DNA from: Erysipelotrichaceae bacterium
Lineage (GTDB): Bacteria; Bacillota_I; Bacilli_A; Erysipelotrichales; Erysipelotrichaceae
Length of the DNA: 20,938 bases
Assembly (NCBI GenBank): GCA_017418585.1
Contig: JAFONG010000164.1
Location: forward strand, 1-20,938
Reading direction: 5' to 3'
The first letter of the stretch is position 1, and every line of letters starts with the position of its first letter. This document shows positions 7,132 to 14,938 of the stretch, one piece after another. Under the pieces are notes generated by a model. That model made no database searches. It saw only the letters and a program-made list of their open reading frames with translations, and was not told the origin of the DNA. A program made the position numbers and the translations under genes.

Positions 7132-7851
7132 TCAATAACCTCCCAATGACTTTTTTATGAAGTAGAAGATCAGCATATGTAACGGATAGATCGTATAAAA
7201 ACAGATCTGCAGAAAACGGTTGTTGATGAATCCCCTTTTTCCATTATATAATCCGATGGCAGCAAACGCAGGAACCGCCTTCCAGTGGCACGATAAAAGA
7301 GAAATCCCGGAGACTGCTCTTAATACCAAAGAATCTCTTAACAGATACATCAACATAATGAAACAGAATCCGCTGTAACCGTAGTCGGCGTTCAATACAA
7401 AACAGATCAGCAGCAGTCCAAGCAGCAGCAGCTGATTTCTGAGTGTTTCTTTCCCTTTCTGAATCTCTTCAGTGAGACATAAACCGAGATAACCCAGAAA
7501 CAGGGTAAAGTAGACATTCTGTTTTTCATAATAGAATGTTCCCGTATGTTCCAGATTCCAGGGAATCTCCGAAAGAAATGCAAAGATCAGCAGACGCAGC
7601 CCGTACATTTTACGGTTTCGGGTATGAACAAAGCCTTCCGTAATCAGAAATGCATATACAGGAAAAGACCATCTTCCGATAAATCGCATTGTTTCATAGC
7701 AAGTAAAGCTTTTCCCTGCAACAGTCAGAAACACAGTATTGAATCGATAACGGAATACAAGCGCAACGTGGTCGATCAGCATCGTTATTACCGCAAGTAT
7801 TTTCAGCATGCTGTTGCTGAGAACCTGATATTTTATACTTTTTGCTTCCAT
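7132..7851 (-). CDS. TraX family integral membrane protein
   Basis: A 239-residue protein with many hydrophobic segments. LKILAVITMLIDH near the N-terminus, then FIGRWSFPVYAFLITEG and a region around LSEIPWN with Asn and aromatic residues, are typical of the TraX family. TraX itself acetylates F-pilin, and most chromosomal relatives have no known substrate, though they resemble membrane acyltransferases. Nothing else here belongs to conjugation, so the name should not be read as a transfer function. The ATG at 7851 has only a weak purine-rich site upstream (AAAAGAAG). It is followed by another membrane protein with a three-base gap. Confidence 0.82.
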   Translation of the reverse strand: MEAKSIKYQVLSNSMLKILAVITMLIDHVALVFRYRFNTVFLTVAGKSFTCYETMRFIGRWSFPVYAFLITEGFVHTRNRKMYGLRLLIFAFLSEIPWNLEHTGTFYYEKQNVYFTLFLGYLGLCLTEEIQKGKETLRNQLLLLGLLLICFVLNADYGYSGFCFIMLMYLLRDSLVLRAVSGISLLSCHWKAVPAFAAIGLYNGKRGFINNRFLQICFYTIYPLHMLIFYFIKKSLGGY

Positions 7852-7883
7852 CTTCTTTTAGCCTATATTCTCATCATACATCA

Positions 7884-8360
7884 TTACGATTCTTTTACCA
7901 GCTTGCCTGTCATATGTTCCGGTTTTAACGCAAACAAAAGCGTTCCCGGTCCCGACTTTTGAATTTCACTTTCGATGTATTCTTCGTCTTTAGTGAATTT
8001 GTAACTGAGTCTGCGGGCGATCTCGTAGGTTTTTTCCCGGTCTTCGATGATTTCTATTCTGCCAAAGACGATTACGCTGCGAATACGTAAAAACCATTCG
8101 TCTTCCTGCTGAATGCCTTTGTCACAAACACAGAAAGAAGCCTTGTCATGACGCCTTACGGCATCGATCTTATGACCGTTTCTTCCTCCGTGAAAATACA
8201 GTTTTCCATCCTCTTCGCAGTAATAATGATTAAGAGGCATCCCATACGGATAATCGTCCTCTCCAAGCACAGACAATATGCCGCGCGGTTCATGCTTCAG
8301 AATTTCGATACACTCTTCTGCTGTCAGCTGCTGCTTACTGCGAAGCATTTCTCTAAACAT
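7884..8360 (-). CDS. Pyridoxamine 5'-phosphate oxidase-like (split-barrel) flavoprotein, NimA-like
   Basis: A 158-residue protein of the FMN-binding split-barrel superfamily. The pattern ECIEILKHEPRGILSVLG, then YPYGMPLNHYY, then GKLYFHGGRNGHKIDAV matches the subgroup often annotated as 5-nitroimidazole resistance (NimA-like) or pyridoxamine phosphate oxidase-related. Such proteins bind flavin or related cofactors and reduce small molecules; the physiological substrate is usually unknown. The start at ATG 8360 is set by AGGAGG (8369-8374), eight bases away. An in-frame GTG at 8366 is only two bases from that site and is unlikely. It follows the kinase-like gene by about 40 bases without a terminator. 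Confidence 0.85.
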   Translation of the reverse strand: MFREMLRSKQQLTAEECIEILKHEPRGILSVLGEDDYPYGMPLNHYYCEEDGKLYFHGGRNGHKIDAVRRHDKASFCVCDKGIQQEDEWFLRIRSVIVFGRIEIIEDREKTYEIARRLSYKFTKDEEYIESEIQKSGPGTLLFALKPEHMTGKLVKES

Positions 8361-8402
8361 CTCCACTTCCTCCTATCCGGACTCCACGATACAGAATAAA
8401 AA

Positions 8403-8954
8403 CTACAACTTAAAAGTATCCTTGATCATCTTTGCCACAACTTCCGGCTCTTTGTCGGAGTTTTCGATTCTCAGATAATTGTCAAAAGTGATCTCACCTT
8501 CATAACTGACACATCTATGATTCTTATCGTCATCGATTAAACGCCGGTTTGAAGTCTCTATATCTCTTTTGGAAGCCTTGTTTTTCAGTCTGTTCTCTGT
8601 AACGTTTCTTTTCAATCTGATCTCCTGCGGAGCTATCAGTTCAGCATAATAGAATTCTGTCCCATATGGTTTAAAGATCCCTTTGACATGTTCCAGATAT
8701 TCCCATTCTGAAGGCAAATCAAAATCCATCATCAATGTAAAAATCATCCCGTAATTATCAGAAGCTGCATAGTTTCTGAAAATAACGTCTCGTATTTCTG
8801 AGATTGTTTTCCCATCGTATCTACCGAAAATATCTATCACCGGTTCGATGGTCATATGATTGTGAAAGAGCCTTAATCCGGTTATTTTCATCAGTTCCTG
8901 GCCGACGGTCATTTTCCCGACGGCAGCATCACCGATTATAAACAATAGCTTCAT
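8403..8954 (-). CDS. P-loop kinase-like nucleotide-binding protein
   Basis: A 183-residue protein with the size and layout of small-molecule kinases (shikimate/adenylate kinase type). Walker A is GDAAVGKMT at 8-16; the residue after Lys14 is Met and the Thr comes one place later, a variant used by an uncharacterised group of predicted ATPases. Residues FHNHMTIEP follow, as often seen in that group. No substrate can be inferred. GGGAG lies eight bases before ATG 8954. Two flavoprotein and membrane-protein genes follow closely in the same direction. Confidence 0.75.
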   Translation of the reverse strand: MKLLFIIGDAAVGKMTVGQELMKITGLRLFHNHMTIEPVIDIFGRYDGKTISEIRDVIFRNYAASDNYGMIFTLMMDFDLPSEWEYLEHVKGIFKPYGTEFYYAELIAPQEIRLKRNVTENRLKNKASKRDIETSNRRLIDDDKNHRCVSYEGEITFDNYLRIENSDKEPEVVAKMIKDTFKL

Positions 8955-9008
8955 AGACTATTCTCCCAAAACATGATTGTCTTTTTCAATTCCTAGGTAC
9001 GGGGTAAA

Positions 9009-10169
9009 CTATTTCCTTTTACGATGCAAAAGGCATACCGTCTCTACGTGTTCCGTATACGGGAACATGTCGACAGGCTGTATCTTACTGATTGTATAGT
9101 TTCTTGTCAGATAGTTCAGATCATCTTTTAAAGTGACGGGATTGCAGGACACATAGACGACTTTTTCCGGATTCAGAGCGAACACGCTGGACATGAACTT
9201 CCTGTCCGATCCGGTTCTAGGGGGATCCATGATCACGACATCGACATGGGTCTTCTGTTTTGCCAGGTATTCCATGTATTTGCCGGCATCTTCGCAGATG
9301 AATTCCGCATTTTCGATATGATTCAGTTTCCTGTTGATGAGGGCATCTTTCACTGCCGAACGGTTCAGTTCTACGCCAAGCACCTTCTTAACGGATTTTG
9401 AAGCGCACAGACCGATCGTTCCCGTACCGCAGTACGCATCGATCAGGATTTCATTTCCTTTCAGTTTCGCGGCTTTAATCGCTTCTGCATAAAGGATTTC
9501 GGTATGCCTTTTGTTTACCTGATAGAACGAGGATGGAGATATCCTGAATTTCAGTCCGCACAGTTCATCGGTAATATATCCCTTCCCGTATAATGTACGG
9601 TTTCTGCTTCCCAGAATCATGGAAGTATGGCGTGAATTGATATTCTGAACGACAGTTTTGATTTCCGGATGCCTTTTGAGCAGATCCCTAACAATCTGTT
9701 CGCCGTTTTTGATGGACGGGGATCCCGTAACCAGAATGGCCATGTATTCGCCCATGCCGGAACAGCGAATCATGACATGCCTGATACAGCCTTTCATGGC
9801 TCTTTCATCGAACACGGAAATATGATATTTCATGATCAGATTCTTTATTGTTCCAATGATCTGATTCGCCTTCTCGTCACAGATCATGCATTCCTTTATT
9901 TCAACGATCTGATGCGTTCCCTGCACATAATTCCCGCAGATTACATTGTGGCGGCTATCATAACCGAACGTAACCTGTATCTTGTTGCGGTAATGATAAG
10001 GATCATCCATGCCGATGATTCTTTCGACTTTATGAAATCTGCTTAAAAGCTCTTCGACCTTTTTCTGTTTCGTCTCCAGCTGATCGGCATAGGAAAAACC
10101 CTGCAGCTGACAGCCCCCGCAGTATTGAGCAACCGGACATGTTTTTCCGTCTGATCCTTTCCTGTTCAT
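9009..10169 (-). CDS. 23S rRNA (uracil-C5)-methyltransferase, RlmD/RumA family, lacking TRAM domain
   Basis: SAM-dependent enzyme making 5-methyluridine in RNA, most likely at a 23S rRNA site such as U747 or U1939. The 386 residues begin directly with the iron-sulfur Cys cluster (Cys11, Cys17, Cys20, with Cys94 the likely fourth ligand). Then come the SAM site DAYCGTGTIG at 244-253, DPPRTG at 315-320, the catalytic Cys342 in SCNP and the probable base Glu376 in FPYTEHVE. The N-terminal TRAM RNA-binding domain of the longer paralogue at 12672-13970 is absent. No ribosome-binding site precedes ATG 10169; an extended -10 element ends only nine bases upstream, so the transcript may be nearly leaderless. 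Target choice between the two paralogues cannot be told from sequence. Confidence 0.9.
   Translation of the reverse strand: MNRKGSDGKTCPVAQYCGGCQLQGFSYADQLETKQKKVEELLSRFHKVERIIGMDDPYHYRNKIQVTFGYDSRHNVICGNYVQGTHQIVEIKECMICDEKANQIIGTIKNLIMKYHISVFDERAMKGCIRHVMIRCSGMGEYMAILVTGSPSIKNGEQIVRDLLKRHPEIKTVVQNINSRHTSMILGSRNRTLYGKGYITDELCGLKFRISPSSFYQVNKRHTEILYAEAIKAAKLKGNEILIDAYCGTGTIGLCASKSVKKVLGVELNRSAVKDALINRKLNHIENAEFICEDAGKYMEYLAKQKTHVDVVIMDPPRTGSDRKFMSSVFALNPEKVVYVSCNPVTLKDDLNYLTRNYTISKIQPVDMFPYTEHVETVCLLHRKRK
9055..9074. repeat. 20-base direct repeat, copy 1 (inside TRAM-less methyltransferase gene)
   Basis: Identical over 20 bases to 12715-12734, in the same orientation, 3,660 bases apart. It encodes the shared VDMFPYT region of the two methyltransferase paralogues, so it is explained by common ancestry plus protein constraint. 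Confidence 0.8.
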
Positions 10170-10178
10170 TTCTATATC

Positions 10179-10187
10179 ATTATATCA
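10179..10187 (-). promoter_or_regulatory. Extended -10 promoter of the TRAM-less methyltransferase gene
   Basis: On the minus strand TG-A-TATAAT is a perfect extended -10 element. It overlaps the stop codon of the YolD-like gene and lies nine bases before the methyltransferase ATG. Initiation six to seven bases downstream would leave a leader of only three or four bases. Confidence 0.5.
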
Positions 10188-10617
10188 GTTGCAGATACCG
10201 GTCTAAAAGCTCTCCATTGAGATCACGGATCATTCCGATATCAAATTCTTCCTTATCCGTAGAAATGATGGCTTTTTTCTGGGTGTCGATCTTCTTTACG
10301 CGGATCAGTTTTTCCACATATGATCCGCCCTTCTTCTTTTCATCCGGAACATAATACAGAATTCTTAATTCAGGACATTCCGCTAGATGATTCTCCAGCA
10401 CGGACAGTTTCATGTCCAGAATCTCCTTTTCGGTATCGTCTGGTTCCTTGAAGGATTCGGTCATTCTGGCGGCTTCTCTGATTGTTTCTCCATAACCGGT
10501 CAATGCGGCAAACGGAGCGAACTGTGCAGCCCGGTCATAATCGGACATGTGCGGTCTGTTTTTTGAAACAAAACGAGGAAGATCGATGATGTCGTCATAA
10601 TCATGTTTTTCGTTCAT
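10180..10617 (-). CDS. YolD-like protein, partner of the Y-family polymerase
   Basis: A 145-residue protein with the conserved N-terminal signature of Firmicutes YolD-like proteins: DIIDLP, then SDYDRAAQFAPFAALTGY at about 25-42. The family is widely found beside UvrX/UmuC-type polymerases and has been suggested to act like UmuD; its biochemical role is not established. The start overlaps the polymerase stop by four bases (ATGA). GGAGG lies nine bases upstream. This tight coupling supports a joint function in DNA-damage tolerance. Confidence 0.88.
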   Translation of the reverse strand: MNEKHDYDDIIDLPRFVSKNRPHMSDYDRAAQFAPFAALTGYGETIREAARMTESFKEPDDTEKEILDMKLSVLENHLAECPELRILYYVPDEKKKGGSYVEKLIRVKKIDTQKKAIISTDKEEFDIGMIRDLNGELLDRYLQLI

Positions 10618-12107
10618 TTCCGATGTCCTCCGATCTGTTCATGTCTTAGAATGCCGGTAGCGCCTTCTTCAAAATCAGTACCGTTTAATATGGCGTTCTG
10701 TCCATATCTTTTCTTGATGCGCAGGATCGCTTTCTGGATCTGTTCTTCCTTCTTTTTATCGTAGGATTCTTTTTCCTTTCTTTCCATTTCCTTTTCAGGA
10801 TCGCTGAACAGATCGGTCTGTTCAATCCTGATTCTTTGAGAAACGGAGGAATACGGCAGAATATGGTCCGCGCAGATATTGATCCTTCTGATCAGAAGAT
10901 GCGGATCAACGGTCTTTTTGTATATCGTCAGCATCGCATCCATGATTTCTTTCAGTGACGATGTGTAGTCATTCAGCTGGACAGATCCTCCTCCGGGTTT
11001 CGGGACGGCTCTTCCATACCAGTTGGATACGATCTGCCCGTCGTAGTTTTCCAGTTCATTGGCTGTATCGTAGTTGACCATCAGGCTGACATGATCCGTT
11101 ACAAGATCTTTTTCCAGCAGATCCAGAACCAGATCATTGATCATTTCTTTGATTACGACTTCGGCTTTGCTGTAGGTATACGGTTCCATCAGAACCTGTC
11201 CTGAACCTAGAGAACTGCTATCGGGTTTATAGGCCTTGATGTCTTTCATCGTGCAGGATTCAAATCCCCAGGCATGATCGATCAGAAGTTCCGCATTGAT
11301 GCCGAATTCGTCATAGAGTACACCGTCAGCCTTTAAGGAAAACCTTGCCAGATCTCCCATTGTATAAATGCCGTGCTTTGCCAGTCTTGCGGTTATTCCT
11401 TTGCCGATGCGCCAGAAATCCGTCAGTGGCTGATGGCTCCACAGATTCTTGCGGTAGGAATACTCGTCCAGTTCGGCGATTCTTACTCCATCCTTATCGG
11501 CAGGCAGATGCTTCGCCTCGATATCCATGGCTACCTTTGCCAGATACAGATTCGTTCCGACGCCGGCAGTAGCCGTAATCCCCGTTTCCGCAAGAACTTC
11601 CCGGATCATCGTCATGGCCAGCTGTCTGGCTGTCATCTTATATGTATTCAGATAATCGCTTACATCGATAAACACTTCGTCGATCGAATAGACATGAATA
11701 TCGTCAGGAGAAACATAACGCATGTAGATCTCGTAGATCCTGCGGCTGTATTCCATGTACATCGACATCCTTGGAACGGCAGTGAGAAAAGAAATATCCA
11801 AGGACGGATCGTCCGTCAGTTCATTCAGATATACGGATTCTCCCTTGATCCTGCCTCTGTTTATTCTTCTTCGTTCCTTGTTGATCCTTGATACTTTCTG
11901 TTTGACTTCAAAAAGACGGGGTCTTCCGGGTATGCCAAAAGACTTAAGCGCAGGAGAAACGGCAAGACAGATGGTTTTATCAGTCCTACTTTCATCCGCT
12001 ACGACAAGGTTTACATTCAATGGATCGAGATTTCTTTCCCGGCATTCAACAGATGCATAAAAGGATTTCAGATCGATCGCTATGTAGGTTCTTTCTGAAT
12101 TTTCCAT
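10614..12107 (-). CDS. Y-family DNA polymerase (UvrX/UmuC/DinB type)
   Basis: Translesion DNA polymerase that copies damaged template. At 497 residues it is longer than typical DinB (about 350-420) and nearer the YqjW/UvrX type. The first metal-binding motif is AIDLKSFYASVE with Asp12, and the second is YSIDEVFIDVS with Asp143 and Glu144, so the catalytic carboxylates are intact. Helix-hairpin-helix regions follow (around DFWRIGKGITARLAKHGI), then the little-finger domain, and a lysine/glutamate-rich C-terminal stretch. The ATG at 12107 has no ribosome-binding site. I see no LexA-type GAAC-N4-GTTC box upstream. It overlaps the YolD-like gene downstream and follows the phosphatase-like gene by 31 bases. 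Confidence 0.92.
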   Translation of the reverse strand: MENSERTYIAIDLKSFYASVECRERNLDPLNVNLVVADESRTDKTICLAVSPALKSFGIPGRPRLFEVKQKVSRINKERRRINRGRIKGESVYLNELTDDPSLDISFLTAVPRMSMYMEYSRRIYEIYMRYVSPDDIHVYSIDEVFIDVSDYLNTYKMTARQLAMTMIREVLAETGITATAGVGTNLYLAKVAMDIEAKHLPADKDGVRIAELDEYSYRKNLWSHQPLTDFWRIGKGITARLAKHGIYTMGDLARFSLKADGVLYDEFGINAELLIDHAWGFESCTMKDIKAYKPDSSSLGSGQVLMEPYTYSKAEVVIKEMINDLVLDLLEKDLVTDHVSLMVNYDTANELENYDGQIVSNWYGRAVPKPGGGSVQLNDYTSSLKEIMDAMLTIYKKTVDPHLLIRRINICADHILPYSSVSQRIRIEQTDLFSDPEKEMERKEKESYDKKKEEQIQKAILRIKKRYGQNAILNGTDFEEGATGILRHEQIGGHRK

Positions 12108-12138
12108 TCTAATACCATTTTACATGATTTTATTTCAA

Positions 12139-12612
12139 TTAAGAAGCCTGCAGATTGACGTATTCGTTCAGGTAGACTTTCATCAGCGTTGCATAGACAT
12201 GCTGATTGTAGGAACCGTTTTCGGAATACTGTTCGTTGTTTCCTCCCAGCATCCATACGGCAAAAGCGCCTGCCGCCTTGGACCTGGAAAGGCCTCCATA
12301 GCAGTGCAGAAGCAATGTATCGACATACTTGTTGCCGTTTATGAATTCTATGATGGATCTGGCCATATCTTCACTGAATAGAACGGCACCGTCTACTTCA
12401 TTTTCAATGTCGTCGAAGTAAAGCGTCAGGACATCCTTGCAGCATTGGCTCTTCTCAAAACGGATGCCGAAACCGCCTGTATGACTGTCCTGTATCGAGA
12501 TCACGGCATAAGTATCGCTGCGTGATGCCAGCTCTTCAAGACCGTAAGGATAATAATGATCCATGACATAATCGAACGCATCATAGACCGATTTTACGAC
12601 TACTCTCTTCAT
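12139..12612 (-). CDS. Protein tyrosine/dual-specificity phosphatase-like protein
   Basis: A 157-residue protein. LLHCYGGLSRSKAA carries the HCX5RS signature of Cys-based phosphatases at 103-111, with candidate nucleophile Cys104 and phosphate-binding Arg110. It is preceded by a stretch TLYFDDIE with acidic residues, one of which might act as general acid. The substrate is unknown; related small bacterial proteins are annotated as predicted dual-specificity phosphatases. AAGGAG lies 13 bases before ATG 12612, a rather long spacing. It stands between a methyltransferase gene and the Y-family polymerase gene in the same direction, 31 bases from the latter, with no terminator seen. Confidence 0.78.
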   Translation of the reverse strand: MKRVVVKSVYDAFDYVMDHYYPYGLEELASRSDTYAVISIQDSHTGGFGIRFEKSQCCKDVLTLYFDDIENEVDGAVLFSEDMARSIIEFINGNKYVDTLLLHCYGGLSRSKAAGAFAVWMLGGNNEQYSENGSYNQHVYATLMKVYLNEYVNLQAS

Positions 12613-12671
12613 TGTCTGTTACTGTCTCCTTTTATCCGTATTAAAGATCGTAACACAACGCGTTCCCTATC

Positions 12672-13970
12672 TCAACTCTTTCTTTGCAGTGCCACGACAC
12701 ATTCCAGATGAACGGTATACGGGAACATGTCGACCGGATGTATTGTTCCGATATCGTATCTTTCTTTCAGCAGCTCAAGATCTCTTGCCAGGGTTGCCGG
12801 ATTGCAGGAAACGTAGACGATTCTTTCCACTCTGCTGTTGCACAGTGACGTGATCAGTTCTTTCGAAAGTCCTTTTCTCGGAGGATCGACAATGACTGTA
12901 TTTATGCCTTTCAGATACGGGTCCATGTCCTTTGAGGCATCCGCCAGAATGAAATCCGTATTGTTCAGATGATTCATCAGCGCGTTCTCTTTTGCGTCTT
13001 CTATCGCTTCCTTGACGATCTCTACGCCTGTCACATGTCCGGCATATCTTGCCAGATACAGGGAAATCGTACCGATGCCGCAATAGAGATCCAGAATTCT
13101 TGAATTGTTTTGGACCTGGGCAAGTCCTTTAATCCTGGCGTAGAGTTTCAGCATCTGCCAGTAATTGACCTGATAGAAGGATTTCAGCGACAGCTTTACC
13201 CTGATGCCGTCATAGACATCAAAAATATGGTCTCTACCGTACAATACCTTCTCTTCATCTCCAAGAATGACATTGGTTTCTTTATCGTTCAGATTGAGAA
13301 TCACCGACTTGATCTGCGGATATTTCCGGCATATTGTATTTACTATGACGTCTAAATCGATATTGAAATCGTTTACGACAAATCCCAGCATCACTTCATC
13401 GGTTCCCTGAGCGTGCTTGATGATGATATGACGTATCCTGTCGCTGTCTTGTTTATCTAAGAGCATGGTTTTCAGATCGGCGATGATCCGGTTGGCCGTT
13501 CTTGATTCAATCAGGCAGTCGTCGAATTCCACGATATCGTTGGAAAACCTGCGGTAGAATCCCATCTTATGATCTCTGCACGGGACCTGTACCTTGTTGC
13601 GGTAATAGAAAGGATCATCGGCAGCGACGATGTCGTTGATCTCATACCCTTTCAATGTATTCTGAAGGACTTCTTTTTTTAGTTTGAGCTGATAGTCGTA
13701 CTGAATATGCCTGTAGTCGCATCCTCCGCATTTATAGGCGACCGGACAGACAGAGAGAATGCGGAATGGTGAAGGAACAATCATTTTTTCGATAATGCCG
13801 ATGCTGTAGTTCTTCTTTTCTGCGATGATCCTGACATCGGCTTCTTCGTCCTTGATCATGCCTTTGACGAAAACAACCAGATCATTTGCCCTGGCTATTC
13901 CCATTCCTTCTACCGACATGTCGATGCATCTGCATCTTACGATATCATTCTTCATATTAAAAAACTTCAT
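12672..13970 (-). CDS. rlmD: 23S rRNA (uracil-C5)-methyltransferase, RlmD/RlmCD family, with TRAM domain
   Basis: SAM-dependent 5-methyluridine-forming enzyme for 23S rRNA; in many Firmicutes one enzyme of this type (RlmCD) modifies both U747 and U1939. The 432 residues hold a TRAM RNA-binding domain at about 8-62, iron-sulfur ligands Cys75, Cys81, Cys84 and Cys152, SAM site DLYCGIGT at 294-301, DPPRKG at 362-367, catalytic Cys389 in SCNP and probable base Glu423. The start is uncertain. ATG 13970 lies inside the 3' arm of a terminator-like hairpin, while ATG 13955, five codons later, lies just past its T run. Neither has a good ribosome-binding site, and both keep the whole TRAM domain. Confidence 0.92.
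   Translation of the reverse strand: MKFFNMKNDIVRCRCIDMSVEGMGIARANDLVVFVKGMIKDEEADVRIIAEKKNYSIGIIEKMIVPSPFRILSVCPVAYKCGGCDYRHIQYDYQLKLKKEVLQNTLKGYEINDIVAADDPFYYRNKVQVPCRDHKMGFYRRFSNDIVEFDDCLIESRTANRIIADLKTMLLDKQDSDRIRHIIIKHAQGTDEVMLGFVVNDFNIDLDVIVNTICRKYPQIKSVILNLNDKETNVILGDEEKVLYGRDHIFDVYDGIRVKLSLKSFYQVNYWQMLKLYARIKGLAQVQNNSRILDLYCGIGTISLYLARYAGHVTGVEIVKEAIEDAKENALMNHLNNTDFILADASKDMDPYLKGINTVIVDPPRKGLSKELITSLCNSRVERIVYVSCNPATLARDLELLKERYDIGTIHPVDMFPYTVHLECVVALQRKS
12715..12734. repeat. 20-base direct repeat, copy 2 (inside TRAM-containing methyltransferase gene)
   Basis: Identical to 9055-9074 and in the same orientation. See copy 1; recombination between the copies would remove the phosphatase, polymerase and YolD-like genes. 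Confidence 0.8.
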
Positions 13971-13982
13971 GTTTCCATGAAG
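13959..13982 (-). terminator. Terminator or attenuator hairpin overlapping the rlmD start
   Basis: On the minus strand, directly after the stop of the 307-residue protein gene, CTTCATG-GAAA-CATGAAG forms a perfect seven-base stem with a GNRA tetraloop, followed by six T. This is a complete intrinsic terminator by form. The candidate rlmD start codon ATG 13970 is within the 3' arm. Confidence 0.7.
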
Positions 13983-13983
13983 C

Positions 13984-14907
13984 TTATTCGCCGTCTCCTT
14001 CTTCCGTATCTTCTACGACAGGTTCAGGTGTCAGACCTTCCAGTTCAGCGGCAAGAGCAGGATCCTTCGGATGTGCCATGTCGTCGATTCCATAGGTCTC
14101 TTCGGTGGAATTCTTGTGAAGCAGCTTGTACTGTCTTCCGTTCTCATCGCCGATCGCCGATGCGCTTGACGAGGTATAGACATTGATCTGCAGATCGTAC
14201 ATCTTTCTGCTGTCGTCTCCGGTAAAGTAGGTCCCGATCGGAAGCTTGGCGATTACCTTGTTGTAGGCAGACATAAGAATGCTGTCGACCTGTTCTGCGG
14301 AAAGAGAATCGATTGTATCGATAAAGATCTTCAGCTGTCCCTGTGCCAGAATAACTTCGACGTCTTCAACAGATCCGATTGCGGAAAGCTCGGTTTTTAA
14401 TGCGGCCACATCACTGTCCGTAATGGCCGGCTGCAGATCGCCGTCGAATCTCGAACCGATACGCGGTGTGCCTGTCTGCAGTGCCGAAATACCCAGTATA
14501 CCGGCAAAAATCAGCACAGGAATGGCAATAATGATAATGCCTATGATCAATACAAGTGCAGATCTTGATAAACGTTTCTTTTCCTGATTCCTTGTTTTCT
14601 CTTTTTTCAATGGTCTTTCCTTCACTTTTTTTCTCTCCGGTTCTTTGTTTAAGATCGGCTGAACGACTTCCTTTGTATCTGATTGTGTCTTTACAGAATA
14701 GACTGCCGTTTCTTCCCTGACAGGTTCAAACGGTTCGCCGACGGCTGCCCTTACAGGTTCTTCATTGCGTACTGGGGTCTCGGTTATTACCGGTTTTTCC
14801 TGAAGTACGAACGAATCCTGATCTTTGTCTTCTATTTTTCCAAGCAGTTCTGCTGTACTGTTTATACCGAATTCATCTTCCGGTTTTCCATGTTTCATAT
14901 CAGTCAT
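13984..14907 (-). CDS. Single-pass membrane protein with disordered N-terminal region, unknown function
   Basis: A 307-residue protein I do not recognise. Residues about 1-90 are acidic and Pro/Glu/Val-rich with low complexity, probably disordered and cytoplasmic. Residues 91-113 are a dense Lys/Arg cluster, then 116-142 form one membrane segment. The remaining part, outside by the positive-inside rule, has a compact predicted alpha/beta stretch at about 160-255 and an acidic C-terminal tail ending EDTEEGDGE. GGAG stands seven bases before ATG 14907. It follows ligA by 31 bases, so it is probably co-transcribed with it, and ends at a terminator-like hairpin. The disordered tail plus basic cluster suggests binding to nucleic acid, lipid or a partner; that is inference. 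Confidence 0.78.
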   Translation of the reverse strand: MTDMKHGKPEDEFGINSTAELLGKIEDKDQDSFVLQEKPVITETPVRNEEPVRAAVGEPFEPVREETAVYSVKTQSDTKEVVQPILNKEPERKKVKERPLKKEKTRNQEKKRLSRSALVLIIGIIIIAIPVLIFAGILGISALQTGTPRIGSRFDGDLQPAITDSDVAALKTELSAIGSVEDVEVILAQGQLKIFIDTIDSLSAEQVDSILMSAYNKVIAKLPIGTYFTGDDSRKMYDLQINVYTSSSASAIGDENGRQYKLLHKNSTEETYGIDDMAHPKDPALAAELEGLTPEPVVEDTEEGDGE

Positions 14908-14938
14908 AAATTTTCTCCAACATTTATTCTAACATACT

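Noticed and set aside
7132..7851. TraX as evidence for a conjugative element
   Set aside because: No relaxase, coupling protein, type IV secretion, integrase or attachment repeat is present; chromosomal TraX relatives are common.
12108..12671. LexA/SOS box controlling the polymerase unit
   Set aside because: No GAAC-N4-GTTC type site was found between the methyltransferase, phosphatase and polymerase genes.
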